In this document: positions 7,939 through 15,963 of the stretch, one piece after another
Numbering within the stretch: position 1 is the stretch's first letter
How the letters are laid out: each line of letters begins with the position of its first letter
Source of the DNA: Streptomyces sp. yr375
Lineage (GTDB): Bacteria > Actinomycetota > Actinomycetes > Streptomycetales > Streptomycetaceae
Length of the DNA stretch: 64,000 nt
NCBI RefSeq assembly: GCF_900110755.1
Contig: NZ_FOFF01000036.1
Span: 27,903-91,902, forward strand
Direction of reading: 5' to 3'
Position numbers and translations under genes: made by a program
The notes under the pieces: generated by a model
Database searches by the model: none
Told to the model about the DNA's origin: nothing
What the model saw: the letters and a program-made list of their open reading frames with translations, nothing else

Positions 7939-9398
7939 ACAAGCTGGTACGCCGCTTCCGGACCCTCCCGATCCGGGCCCGCCTGTCGATGCTGGTCGCT
8001 GCCGCTGTGGCGTTCGCGGTGGCGGCGGTTTCGGTGACGTGTTGGTTCATCGTGCAGGGCAAGTTGTACGACCAGGTCAACGCGGACCTCAACAAGATGT
8101 CGCAGCCGCAGCGGTGGAGCGACGTACAGGGCCTGCTCAGCACCTGCCCGCAGAAGCCTGTCGAGACGGATCTGAGCGGCCTGCGGGCCCACGGCTCGTA
8201 CTACCTCCAGCTCGTCAAGAAGGACGGCACCGCCTGCGTGTCCGCGACCTCCACGGGCGTGGTGAAGGTCTCTGACGAGGACAAGGACGTCATCAAGAAC
8301 GCGGACAGCGGTGAGGGCACCTACCGCAACGGCACGGACTCCGAGGGCAATTCCGTCCGCGTGCTGACCATCCCCCTGATGGTCAGCGAGGGCATGGGCT
8401 CGCCGCCACAGCAGTACCCGGACACGGCACTGCTCATCGCCACCCCCCTCAAGGGCACCGAGGGCACCCTCAACGATCTCGCGCTGATCCTTCTGCTGGT
8501 CTCCGGCGTCGGCGTCCTCGGAGCCGGGGCCGCCGGACTCGCGGTCGCCCGGGCCGGCCTGCGCCCCGTCGACAAGCTCACCGAAGCCGTCGAACACGTG
8601 GCCCGCACCGAGGACTTGAGCATCCGCATCCCCGTCGAGGACGAGAGCGACGACGAGATCGCCCGGCTCTCCCGTTCCTTCAACTCGATGACCTCCTCCC
8701 TCGCCAACTCCCATGAGCTGCAACAACAACTCATCGCGGACGCCGGTCACGAACTCCGCACCCCCCTGACGTCCTTGCGGACGAACATCGAGCTCCTCAC
8801 CCGAAGCGAGGAGACGGGCCGTCCGATCCCGGAGGCGGACCGCAAGGCGCTGCTGGCGTCGGTAAAGGCGCAGATGACGGAACTGGCTTCCCTCATCGGC
8901 GACTTGCAGGAACTGTCCCGCTCGGAAGGCCAGCGCGGCGAACGCGTTCAGGTGGTGTCGCTGGAGGACACGGTCGAGTCGGCGTTGCGCCGAGCCCGCC
9001 TGCGCGGCCCGGAGTTGACGATCAACGCGTCCCTCGATGCCTGGTACACGAGGGCCGAACCGGCCGCGTTGGAGCGGGCGGTGGTCAACATCCTGGACAA
9101 CGCGGTGAAGTTCAGCCCCGAGGGCGGCACGATCGACGTCCAGCTCACCGAGGGCACCCTGACCGTCCGCGACCACGGCCCCGGCATCCCCGAGGACGAA
9201 CTCCCCCACGTCTTCGACCGCTTCTGGCGCTCCCCCAGCGCCCGCGCCCTCCCCGGCTCGGGCCTGGGCCTCTCGATCGTCGCCCGCACGGTCGAACAGT
9301 CCGGCGGCCAGGTCACCCTGGCCCGCGCGGACGGCGGCGGCACGGTGGCGACGATACGGCTGCCGGGGGCGGCTACTCCTCCGCCGGAAGCCCCGTAG
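7935..9398 (+). CDS. cssS: Sensor histidine kinase (CssS/MprB-like)
   Basis: A 487-residue kinase. TM1 is about 18-40, the extracytoplasmic sensor 41-178 (with two Cys), and TM2 about 180-206. HAMP lies at 207-258, followed by the H-box with His272 (ADAGHELRTPLTS), N-box ILDNAVKFS, and G-boxes DHGPGIP and GSGLGLSIV. The GTG start overlaps the regulator stop. The likely signal is misfolded exported protein, inferred from the neighbouring HtrA-like protease. The last 26 bp run into the convergent gene at 9373-9732, so the two 3' ends are antisense to each other. Confidence 0.9.
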   Translation: MNKLVRRFRTLPIRARLSMLVAAAVAFAVAAVSVTCWFIVQGKLYDQVNADLNKMSQPQRWSDVQGLLSTCPQKPVETDLSGLRAHGSYYLQLVKKDGTACVSATSTGVVKVSDEDKDVIKNADSGEGTYRNGTDSEGNSVRVLTIPLMVSEGMGSPPQQYPDTALLIATPLKGTEGTLNDLALILLLVSGVGVLGAGAAGLAVARAGLRPVDKLTEAVEHVARTEDLSIRIPVEDESDDEIARLSRSFNSMTSSLANSHELQQQLIADAGHELRTPLTSLRTNIELLTRSEETGRPIPEADRKALLASVKAQMTELASLIGDLQELSRSEGQRGERVQVVSLEDTVESALRRARLRGPELTINASLDAWYTRAEPAALERAVVNILDNAVKFSPEGGTIDVQLTEGTLTVRDHGPGIPEDELPHVFDRFWRSPSARALPGSGLGLSIVARTVEQSGGQVTLARADGGGTVATIRLPGAATPPPEAP

Positions 9399-9732
9399 CG
9401 GGATCGGCTTCCTGCCAGAAGACCTGTTCCACGACGATCTGGGGGTCTTCCACACGTGGCACGAAGGTGTAGGTGAGCCAGCCGTTTCCATGGTCGAAGA
9501 AGAGGATGCGAGCACCCTTCGGCCGACTGGACAGCGCTGGCTCGACCGTCATGCCGTCAGGCAGATTCGCATCGGTTTCGATGCCTCGGAAGTACGGATC
9601 CTTCACCGTGACCAGTTCGGCACGGACGGCGTAGACCATCTCCTGCGCATGCGCAGGCAGCGCTTCGAGGACCGCGAGAGCATCGAGCCGCCAGTCCATC
9701 TGCCAAGGCGGCCCCATAAAACCATCGGTCAC
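9373..9732 (-). CDS. Toxin-like partner of a DUF6247 gene
   Basis: A 119-residue protein. The middle (ALPAHAQEMVYAVRAELVTVKDPYFRG) has the helical character of the RelE/ParE fold, and the C-terminal half forms short strands (ILFFDHGNGWLTYTFVPRV, IVVEQVFW). RelE-type catalytic residues cannot be assigned with confidence. The GTG at 9732 overlaps the DUF6247 stop by 4 bp (GTGA), the coupling typical of antitoxin-toxin pairs with the antitoxin first. The stop lies inside the convergent kinase gene. The toxin role is inferred from layout and fold character only. Confidence 0.6.
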   Translation of the reverse strand: MTDGFMGPPWQMDWRLDALAVLEALPAHAQEMVYAVRAELVTVKDPYFRGIETDANLPDGMTVEPALSSRPKGARILFFDHGNGWLTYTFVPRVEDPQIVVEQVFWQEADPATGLPAEE

Positions 9733-10076
9733 TCGCCGGGCTCCAGTTTCTGCACCCGGTGGCGGATCTTCGACGCCTCTTCGAGGAGGGCCTTCGCCTC
9801 GGCGAGGTCGGTGGATTCCGAGGCCCGGAGTTCGAGATCGTGTACGTGTTCGTCCAGCTCGGGGTCCCTGGCCAGGGCATACTCACCCCACCAGCGGGCC
9901 ATGAAGGCGAGCACGGGGCTCAGGTTGTAGGCGTCGGCGATCGCCCACTTCCAGTGCTTGTCGAAGTCGGGCAGCAGCAGCGGAGTGTCTGCGGCGATGG
10001 CCTCACGCAAGGCCAACGGGGTCCGCTCGGGCATCGGGGGGATGGTCTGGTCGTTTTCCGTTGCGTGAGCAGTCAT
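9729..10076 (-). CDS. DUF6247-like antitoxin candidate
   Basis: A 115-residue acidic protein starting MTAHATENDQTIPP. The segment RTPLALREAIAADTPLLLPDFDKHWKWAIADAY resembles DUF6247 proteins, which are often paired with a small downstream gene in Streptomyces. The C terminus is a charged helix with coiled-coil character. The ATG at 10076 was chosen because the longer frame adds only a short basic stretch. It overlaps the following gene by 4 bp. Antitoxin function is inferred from pairing. Confidence 0.6.
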   Translation of the reverse strand: MTAHATENDQTIPPMPERTPLALREAIAADTPLLLPDFDKHWKWAIADAYNLSPVLAFMARWWGEYALARDPELDEHVHDLELRASESTDLAEAKALLEEASKIRHRVQKLEPGE

Positions 10077-10212
10077 GGTCAATGCCCTCTTTCGACGCGC
10101 CGTCTTTACGACCATAGCCGCCTCGCACTCCGTGGATCTGTCGTTCGTGTCGTGGTCACGAGATCCAGCATGTCGGCGGCGATGCCTCGACCATCAGGCC
10201 TTCCGGCATATG

Positions 10213-10404
10213 TCACCCGAACGTGCACCCACCGGCTTCCCCCTTCACCCCCGCAACGAATCCGGCCCAGGAGCGGCCCGAGAAGACCACCGGCCGGGCG
10301 GCGGGCACCTTGCTGTCCCGCACGGGAACGACCCCGGCGTAGCCGTCGGCGACCTCGACGCAGTCGTTGGCACCCCCGCCGCTGTAACTCGACTTACGCC
10401 ACAC
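10213..10404 (-). CDS. DUF397 protein, second tandem copy
   Basis: A 63-residue DUF397 protein starting at a GTG (WRKSSYSGGG), with the family core CVEVADGYAGVVPVRDSKVP. It is in the same frame as, and 21 nt behind, the stop of the first copy (10426-10632), and no ribosome-binding site is seen. It may depend on read-through or re-initiation. DUF397 proteins are small partners of XRE/DUF5753 regulators in Streptomyces (BldB/WhiJ-type pairs). The C terminus differs from the first copy. Confidence 0.65.
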   Translation of the reverse strand: MWRKSSYSGGGANDCVEVADGYAGVVPVRDSKVPAARPVVFSGRSWAGFVAGVKGEAGGCTFG

Positions 10405-10562
10405 GGCGCTGCTGAGGTTTGGGGGTCATCGCACATCACCCCTGATCTTCGTCACGAACGGAGTCCACGCGGTGGCCCCGAATACGAGCTGCGGGCCGTC
10501 CGGCACCTTGCTGTCCCGCACGGGAACGACCCCGGCGTAGCCGTCGGCGACCTCGACGCAGT
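10304..10562. repeat. 61-bp perfect direct repeat
   Basis: Positions 10304-10364 and 10502-10562 are identical over 61 bp, offset by 198 bp (66 codons). They encode the shared core of the two tandem DUF397 genes. The third codon positions are also identical, which points to recent duplication or gene conversion. Confidence 0.9.
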
Positions 10563-10632
10563 TGTCGTCTCCTCCGTCGCTGTAGCTCGACTTACGCCAA
10601 GCGGCAGCGCTGGGATCGGAGGTGTGGTTCAT
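10426..10632 (-). CDS. DUF397 protein, first tandem copy
   Basis: A 68-residue DUF397 protein starting MNHTSDPSAAAWRKSSYS, with the same CVEVADGYAGVVPVRDSKVP core. Its ATG overlaps the stop of the XRE regulator by 4 bp, the standard arrangement of these pairs. DUF397 proteins are thought to modulate the partner regulator, possibly by direct binding, and several such pairs affect development or antibiotic production. Confidence 0.85.
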   Translation of the reverse strand: MNHTSDPSAAAWRKSSYSDGGDDNCVEVADGYAGVVPVRDSKVPDGPQLVFGATAWTPFVTKIRGDVR

Positions 10633-11456
10633 GATCTGTGCTCCTCAAGTACGTTCCTGAGGAACGCCAGCGAGTCCGAGGGGGACAACGCCAGGTCCCG
10701 GAGCCGATCGTAGGCGAGGCGACGCAGTTCAATGTCCTCCGGAGCTTCGAACAGCTCTCCCCGGGTGTTGCCTTCCGAGTAGGCAACACAGCTTCCGTCC
10801 TGCTGCCAGAGCATCGACAGCGTTCCCTGCATGAGGTGGTGCGTCCCGGCAGAAAAAGGCACCACCTGGAAGGTCACGTTCGGCCACGTCGCGACGTCCT
10901 CGATGTGCCGCAACTGCTCCTCCCAGACCTTCGGGTCGGGCACCGGACGTCGAAACGCGACCTCGTCCACGAGGAAGCGCACGACAGGTCGCGGATTCCG
11001 CCGCAGCAGATACTGCCGTCCGAGACGACCTGCCACACGTTCCTCTACCAGATCGTCGTCCTTCTCAGGTGTTGTCAGGAACCAAGACAACACCCATCGG
11101 GCGAAGTCCTCGGTCTGAAGAATCCCCGGCACACCCAACGAGAACTTCCAGATGGTCCGCGCTGTCTCTTCCAGTCCCATGAACCGCTTGTACTGGTTCC
11201 TGAACGCGTCGAGCCGAGCGACCCTCCAATGCCGAACCAGCAGCTCACCGGCACCGTAATACGTGTCCAGGTCCTCCATCACCGTCACCTTGGACAACCG
11301 CTCGCCCGACTCCAGGCGACTCAGGTAACTCTTGTCGTACCCGGTCTCGTCGGCCAATTGCCCCAGCGACTTCCCAGCCCTCTCCCGCAGGAACTTGAGG
11401 GTGTCGGCGAGCACCGCCCGCCCGGAATCGCCCTGCGCGTCAACCTGTTCAGCCAC
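10629..11456 (-). CDS. XRE-family regulator with DUF5753 domain
   Basis: A 275-residue regulator. The N-terminal HTH (LKFLRERAGKSLGQLADETG, then YDKSYLSRLESGER) is XRE type. The DUF5753 domain follows from about residue 85 (SLGVPGILQTEDFARWVLS, then VVPFSAGTHHLMQGTLSML). The GTG at 11456 has the ribosome-binding site GGAGGAG; upstream in-frame codons cross the operator and are unlikely to be translated. It forms an operon with two DUF397 genes. A perfect palindrome 15 bp upstream suggests autoregulation. This is the WhiJ/AbaA-like class that pairs with small DUF397 proteins. Confidence 0.9.
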   Translation of the reverse strand: MAEQVDAQGDSGRAVLADTLKFLRERAGKSLGQLADETGYDKSYLSRLESGERLSKVTVMEDLDTYYGAGELLVRHWRVARLDAFRNQYKRFMGLEETARTIWKFSLGVPGILQTEDFARWVLSWFLTTPEKDDDLVEERVAGRLGRQYLLRRNPRPVVRFLVDEVAFRRPVPDPKVWEEQLRHIEDVATWPNVTFQVVPFSAGTHHLMQGTLSMLWQQDGSCVAYSEGNTRGELFEAPEDIELRRLAYDRLRDLALSPSDSLAFLRNVLEEHRS

Positions 11457-11470
11457 GTCACTCCTCCCCG

Positions 11471-11490
11471 TTGTCTGGCGCCCCAGACAA
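11471..11490. promoter_or_regulatory. Palindromic operator upstream of the XRE gene
   Basis: TTGTCTGG-CGCC-CCAGACAA is a perfect inverted repeat with 8-bp arms, lying 15 bp before the XRE start codon. The position and symmetry fit an autoregulatory site for the dimeric XRE protein. Confidence 0.6.
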
Positions 11491-11656
11491 CACCGAACCC
11501 CTTCCGCAGAGTACGTCGCATCAGTGACGATCGAGGCACGAACGGTAATCACCGCTCGTCAGACCAGCACCACGACACCACGACAGAAAAACCCCCGCGG
11601 TCGACTGCAATCGACCCGGGGGCGTGGCCGACGTGCAAGAGAAGGAGACCGCCAGC

Positions 11657-11893
11657 ATGAGGGAACGTATCGCGGGTTTCCGCGAGTCGCTACTGCGCAC
11701 ACTCGCGCGAATCCTGTGGCCCGCCCGACACCGCGCCGCCGTCCAGCCCGAACCGCCCCGTCAGGAGCCGCCGCCGCCCCCGGTCGACGCCCCGCCCAAA
11801 CGCGTCCCGCACCTCCTCAGCATGGCGCGGCTCCAGGAGCTGTACGCGATCGACCGGCTTCGTGAACTCGAAGAAGAGGAGGCCTCCAGGTGA
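11657..11893 (+). CDS. Small Pro/Arg-rich protein of unknown function
   Basis: A 78-residue protein with a basic amphipathic N terminus (MRERIAGFRESLLRTLARIL), a Pro-rich middle and an acidic end (LRELEEEEASR). The ATG at 11657 has AAGGAG 9 nt upstream. It overlaps the next gene by 4 bp (GTGA), so the two form an operon divergent from the XRE regulator. Small gene pairs like this often sit beside XRE/DUF397 loci in Streptomyces; their function is unknown. Confidence 0.6.
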   Translation: MRERIAGFRESLLRTLARILWPARHRAAVQPEPPRQEPPPPPVDAPPKRVPHLLSMARLQELYAIDRLRELEEEEASR

Positions 11894-12222
11894 GCAACGC
11901 CCCTGAGTCACCGGCGACTTCCGCCGGCGGGCTCCGGCTGCTGCCCTGGACCAACCTCGACGGCAAGCCCTGTTACCTCGACACCGACGACGACCAGAGC
12001 CGCCTGTCGCTCCTCGCCGACAACGTGGAGGCATCCCAACTCGCCTCTGCCGAACACGTGTTGGCGGGAGCCAAAGCCGTCCTCGCGGACACCAAGGCCG
12101 GCGAACGGGCCGTACGCTTCGCGCTCACGCGGGCCGCCGAGTCGCTGGCGGACGTCATGCGGATCGCGGTCAGCCGGGGCGAGCGGATCCCGGCGGGTGT
12201 CTCAGGCGACGGGTCGTGGTGA
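11890..12222 (+). CDS. Hypothetical protein, partner of the preceding small gene
   Basis: A 110-residue protein. The N-terminal half (GLRLLPWTNLDGKPCYLDTD) is probably beta-rich, and the C-terminal half is an Ala-rich helix (LASAEHVLAGAKAVLADTKA). The GTG start is coupled to the upstream stop. No domain is recognised. A strong terminator hairpin directly follows the stop. Confidence 0.65.
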   Translation: MSNAPESPATSAGGLRLLPWTNLDGKPCYLDTDDDQSRLSLLADNVEASQLASAEHVLAGAKAVLADTKAGERAVRFALTRAAESLADVMRIAVSRGERIPAGVSGDGSW

Positions 12223-12225
12223 TTT

Positions 12226-12266
12226 CCTCGGTCGCGGAGCGGAAAGGATCAGCTCCGCGACCGAGG
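12226..12266 (+). terminator. 15-bp perfect stem terminator
   Basis: CCTCGGTCGCGGAGC (12226-12240) pairs perfectly with GCTCCGCGACCGAGG (12252-12266) across an 11-nt loop. It begins 3 bp after the stop of the two-gene operon and lies before the convergent AraC-family gene, so it may serve both directions. Confidence 0.85.
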
Positions 12267-12359
12267 CATTCCCCCGTTGCGGGAACAACAATGCCCGGAC
12301 GCCGTCCCGATGTCGTTCGCAGCCGGTCCACAGTTCCTTGGCTCTGCGTCTACTCCGGC

Positions 12360-13349
12360 CTACTCGCCCTCGGACAAGGCCTGTTGGCGGTAGTCCTTGG
12401 GGGAGAGGCCGTAGGCGGCGCGGAAGGACCGGGTGAAGTCGGAGGCGCGGGGGTAGCCCCAGCGGGCGGCGATGGTGTGGATCGGCGTGCAGCACAGCGA
12501 GGGCGTCGCCAGGTCCCGGCGGGCGCTCTCCAGGCGTCCGCGACGGATCCGGGCCGCGACCGTCTCACCCTGCGACTGCTGCTGGAAGATGCGGTGCAGG
12601 TAGCTGACCGAGATGTGGTGCGCGGCGGCGATCAGCGGGGGCGACAGTTCTGGGTCGTGCAGGTTCTGCCGGATGAACGCCTGGATGCGTTCCGCCGTGG
12701 CCCGGCCGCGGGTCTCGGGCTCCAAAGCCGCCTCCGCCTCCAGCAGTTGGGCGAACCAGGCCGACAACAGGTCCAGTACGACCGTCCCCAGGCGGGGCGC
12801 GTCGGACGGCTGGAGGACGTCGGCCTGCCGCTCCAGCCCCAGGAGGAACTCCGCCAGCAGCACACCGATCCCGTCCTGCCCCGGCAGCCCCCGGCCCAGC
12901 AACTCCCGTACCCGGTGCGGCGGCAGAGGCAGCAGCACCTTGGGGAAGTCCACGGCCATGCCCCCGACGACAGGGCCCTGACGGTCGTCCGCCGCCGACC
13001 TGACGTCGTACGGCTGCGAGCTGTCGGCCAGGTGCAGGTCCCGTGGGGTGAACGTGCTGGCCCGCCCGGCGTGGTCGAGGGCCAGCCCGCCGTCGGTCAG
13101 CAGCGTCAGGTGATACAGCTCGGGGTCGGACCGGCGCACCATCTGCGGGGTCCGCCGGTAGCGCGTCGGCCGGAACGACATCCGGCTCACGGTCACCGGG
13201 CCCAGTTCCATCAGCCGGTGCTCCGCCCAGAAGTCGGCGGCGTGGTCGCTGATGATCTCGCTGGAACGCGTCCGGCCGACCAGTTCCCGCCAGTAGTCGA
13301 ACCTGTCCTCCGCGGGCACGTCCTCGCTCCGGAACACCGTCCCGATCAT
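12360..13349 (-). CDS. AraC-family transcriptional regulator
   Basis: A 329-residue regulator. The N-terminal domain (about 1-200) resembles the AraC-like ligand-binding domain seen in NitR/AlkS-type regulators (VPAEDRFDYWRELVG, then DLHLADSSQPYDV). The C-terminal double HTH covers about 220-322 (LIAAAHHISVSYLHRIFQQQ and IAARWGYPRASDFTRSFRAA). It is divergent from the pectinase gene with 139 bp between the starts. It is therefore the natural candidate to control pectin degradation, although the effector is unknown. Confidence 0.9.
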   Translation of the reverse strand: MIGTVFRSEDVPAEDRFDYWRELVGRTRSSEIISDHAADFWAEHRLMELGPVTVSRMSFRPTRYRRTPQMVRRSDPELYHLTLLTDGGLALDHAGRASTFTPRDLHLADSSQPYDVRSAADDRQGPVVGGMAVDFPKVLLPLPPHRVRELLGRGLPGQDGIGVLLAEFLLGLERQADVLQPSDAPRLGTVVLDLLSAWFAQLLEAEAALEPETRGRATAERIQAFIRQNLHDPELSPPLIAAAHHISVSYLHRIFQQQSQGETVAARIRRGRLESARRDLATPSLCCTPIHTIAARWGYPRASDFTRSFRAAYGLSPKDYRQQALSEGE

Positions 13350-13488
13350 TTCGCTTCCTCTCCGGTCGCCGGTCTCCGGCTCTCCGTCTCTTCCGCCCCC
13401 TCATCGCGGCAACCTTTCCTCCTCCGGCTGCGACACCCAAGTGACCTGGCTGGACCTCCAGTTACCCCCCACTTGATCGGAAGCAGCC

Positions 13489-15555
13489 GTGAGCGAAACC
13501 CGCAGCACGTCCCGTCGCCGACGACGTCACCACCGCCGCAGGAACGCCCTGCTGGTCGGGATCCCCCTGGCGCTGACCACCGCCACGGCCTCCGCGACCT
13601 CCGCGACGGCCACGACCACCCACCTCGCGGGGGTCATCGCTGTCACCGACGTCGCCGACGGCTTCGCCTCCGTCAACGCCCTCGGCCAGAACGGGACTTA
13701 CGGCGGCCGGGACGGCAGGACCGTCACCGTGAAGACACTCTCCGAACTGGAGAAATACGCGACCGCGTCCGAGCCGTACGTCATCGTCGTCGCGGCCACG
13801 ATCACCGTGGATCCCGTCGGGAAGGAGATCAGGGTTCAGTCCGACAAGACCATCATCGGGGCCGGGACCACCGGGCAGATCGTCGGCGGCGGTTTCTTCC
13901 TCGGGCAGGGCGTCCACAACGTCATTATCCGGAACCTGACGATCCGCGACGCGTACCAGGGCGTCTGGAACGACAAGGAACACGACCTCGACGCCGTCCA
14001 GTTGGACGGCGCGCACCACGTCTGGATCGACCACAACGACCTGCGGCACATGGCCGACGGGCTTATCGACAGCCGGAAGGACACGACCTACCTGACCGTC
14101 TCCTGGAACAAACTGAGCCAGGACAACAAGGCGTTCGGCATCGGCTGGACCGACAACGTCACCGCCGACATCACGATCCACCACAACTGGATCCGCGAGA
14201 CCGAGCAGCGCAACCCGTCCACGGACAACGTCGCCCACGCGCACCTGTACAACAACTTCCTGGAGGACGTGGCGGGGACCACCATCCAGTCCTCGTACGG
14301 GAATTACTCGCGCGGCAGGACCAACATGGTCCTGGAGAACTCCTACTTCCAGGGCATGACCAACCCCGTCGTCCGGGACGCCACCGCCACCCTCGTCCAG
14401 CGCGGCAACGTCTACTCCGGCACCAACGGCAGGAACGAGAGCGGGGGTTCGGGCGCGGCCTGGGATCCGAGGACGTACTACCCGTACACCCCGGACAAGG
14501 CCGCCGACGTCCCCGCGCTCCTCAAGTCGGGTGCCGGTCCGCGCGGTTCGGCCGCCGCCGGAACCTCCGATGGAACCGCCGGCAAAACCGCCGCCGCCGT
14601 CACCACGCTCACCGTCGCCAAGGACGGCAGCGGCCAGTACGGGACCGTGCAGGCCGCCGTGAACGCCGTACCGGCGAACAACCCCTCGCGCGTCGTGATC
14701 GCCGTGAAGCCGGGCACGTACCGCGAGTTGGTGAAGGTCCCCGCCAACAAGCCGCACGTCACCATCCAGGGCACCGGCGGCAGCCGTACGGACACCACGA
14801 TCGTCTACAACAACGCGTCCGGCACGCCGAAGCCCGACGGCTCCGGGACGTACGGCACCGGCGGCAGCGCCACCGTCGCCGTCGACGCGGACGACTTCCA
14901 GGCCCGCAACCTGACCCTCTCCAACGACTTCGACGAGGCCGCCCACCAGGACATAGCCAACCAGGCGGTCGCCCTGCGCACCTCCGCCGACAAGGTGTTC
15001 CTCGACGGCGTCGTCGTCAGCGGCGACCAGGACACGCTACTGGTGGACACCGCGTCCAAGGACCGGCTGGGCCGCGTCTACATGACCGACTCCTCCGTCA
15101 TCGGCAACACCGACTTCGTCTTCGGCCGCGCCACCGCCGTGATCGACAAGTCCGTCATCACCCTGAAGAAGCGCTGGAACGGCACCTCGGCCGGCTACGT
15201 CACCGCCCCCAGCACGGCCGCGAACCGCAAGGGCATCCTGATCGCCAACTCCACGGTGAACGGGGCCGTCTCCGACCGCAGCTTCTACCTCGGCCGGCCC
15301 TGGCACGCCGGCGGCGACGCCACCCTCGACCCGCAGACCACCATCCGCAACACCTCCCTCGGCGCCGCGATCAAGACCACACCCTGGACCGACATGAGCG
15401 GCTTCTCCTGGAAGGACGACCGGTTCGCCGAGTACCAGAACACCGGCGCGGGCGCGGGCCCCGCGAGCGGCGACCGCCCCCAGCTCACCGCCGCCCAGGC
15501 CGCCGGCCAGGAGGTCGCGGACTGGCTGGGCGACTGGACGCCCAGCGCGTCCTGA
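13489..15555 (+). CDS. Secreted pectate lyase-pectinesterase fusion
   Basis: A 688-residue exoenzyme. A very basic signal peptide (RRRRRHHRRR then a hydrophobic core, to about residue 38) is followed by a PL1 pectate lyase (about 45-340; VWIDHNDLRHMADGLID with the Ca-site Asp, and the WIRETEQRNPST region). An Ala/Thr-rich linker (~345-375) joins it to a CE8 pectin methylesterase (~375-680; GQYGTVQAAV, GDQDTLLVDT, NTDFVFGRA with the catalytic Asp, YLGRPW). Pectinesterase removes methyl esters so that the lyase can cut the chain, so the two steps are joined in one protein. The GTG start has GGAAGC upstream. It is divergent from the AraC regulator. Confidence 0.93.
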   Translation: MSETRSTSRRRRRHHRRRNALLVGIPLALTTATASATSATATTTHLAGVIAVTDVADGFASVNALGQNGTYGGRDGRTVTVKTLSELEKYATASEPYVIVVAATITVDPVGKEIRVQSDKTIIGAGTTGQIVGGGFFLGQGVHNVIIRNLTIRDAYQGVWNDKEHDLDAVQLDGAHHVWIDHNDLRHMADGLIDSRKDTTYLTVSWNKLSQDNKAFGIGWTDNVTADITIHHNWIRETEQRNPSTDNVAHAHLYNNFLEDVAGTTIQSSYGNYSRGRTNMVLENSYFQGMTNPVVRDATATLVQRGNVYSGTNGRNESGGSGAAWDPRTYYPYTPDKAADVPALLKSGAGPRGSAAAGTSDGTAGKTAAAVTTLTVAKDGSGQYGTVQAAVNAVPANNPSRVVIAVKPGTYRELVKVPANKPHVTIQGTGGSRTDTTIVYNNASGTPKPDGSGTYGTGGSATVAVDADDFQARNLTLSNDFDEAAHQDIANQAVALRTSADKVFLDGVVVSGDQDTLLVDTASKDRLGRVYMTDSSVIGNTDFVFGRATAVIDKSVITLKKRWNGTSAGYVTAPSTAANRKGILIANSTVNGAVSDRSFYLGRPWHAGGDATLDPQTTIRNTSLGAAIKTTPWTDMSGFSWKDDRFAEYQNTGAGAGPASGDRPQLTAAQAAGQEVADWLGDWTPSAS

Positions 15556-15571
15556 CGGGTCGGGCGCCGTC

Positions 15572-15955
15572 CTACTTGCCGGCCGCGTAGACGGCGCCCA
15601 TCACGATCATCATGATCGTCATCGACGTGGCGAACCACACCACCGCGCCCTTGCCGGCCTTCGTCGTCGGGTCCTCGACCCACCGGTAGTAGTCCCGGGT
15701 GATCGTGCCGCGCACGGGGGCCAGCGTGAGCGGGAACATGACCATGACCGCCGCGTAGAGATAGAGGGTCTCGGGCAGCGTGTCGTGCTGAACCAGGCCA
15801 CGCACGCCCAGACCGATGACGCCGATGACCGGCATCCAGAACTGCTTCTTCTTGTACTTCGGTATCTGGATGATCCACTGCATCGCGGCGAGGTTGACGA
15901 TCGTCGCCCCCGCCGCGATGAGGATCCAGACGCTGGTGGACAGCGACAGGAACAT
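15572..15955 (-). CDS. Small four-helix membrane protein beside the ALF-repeat gene
   Basis: A 127-residue protein with four hydrophobic helices, a basic loop (IPKYKKKQFW) between the first two and no known motif. The ATG at 15955 lies 8 bp after the stop of the large ALF-repeat gene, so the two are co-transcribed. An in-frame ATG at 15982 inside that gene is an alternative start. Its job is unknown. Tight linkage to a secreted protein with a membrane-like C terminus makes a protective (immunity) or export-assisting role conceivable. Confidence 0.7.
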   Translation of the reverse strand: MFLSLSTSVWILIAAGATIVNLAAMQWIIQIPKYKKKQFWMPVIGVIGLGVRGLVQHDTLPETLYLYAAVMVMFPLTLAPVRGTITRDYYRWVEDPTTKAGKGAVVWFATSMTIMMIVMGAVYAAGK

Positions 15956-15963
15956 GGGGAGTC

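Noticed and set aside
11069..11095. Inverted repeat GGTGTTGTC / GACAACACC inside the XRE gene
   Set aside because: It lies within coding sequence, has a 9-nt spacer and does not match the upstream operator; probably chance.
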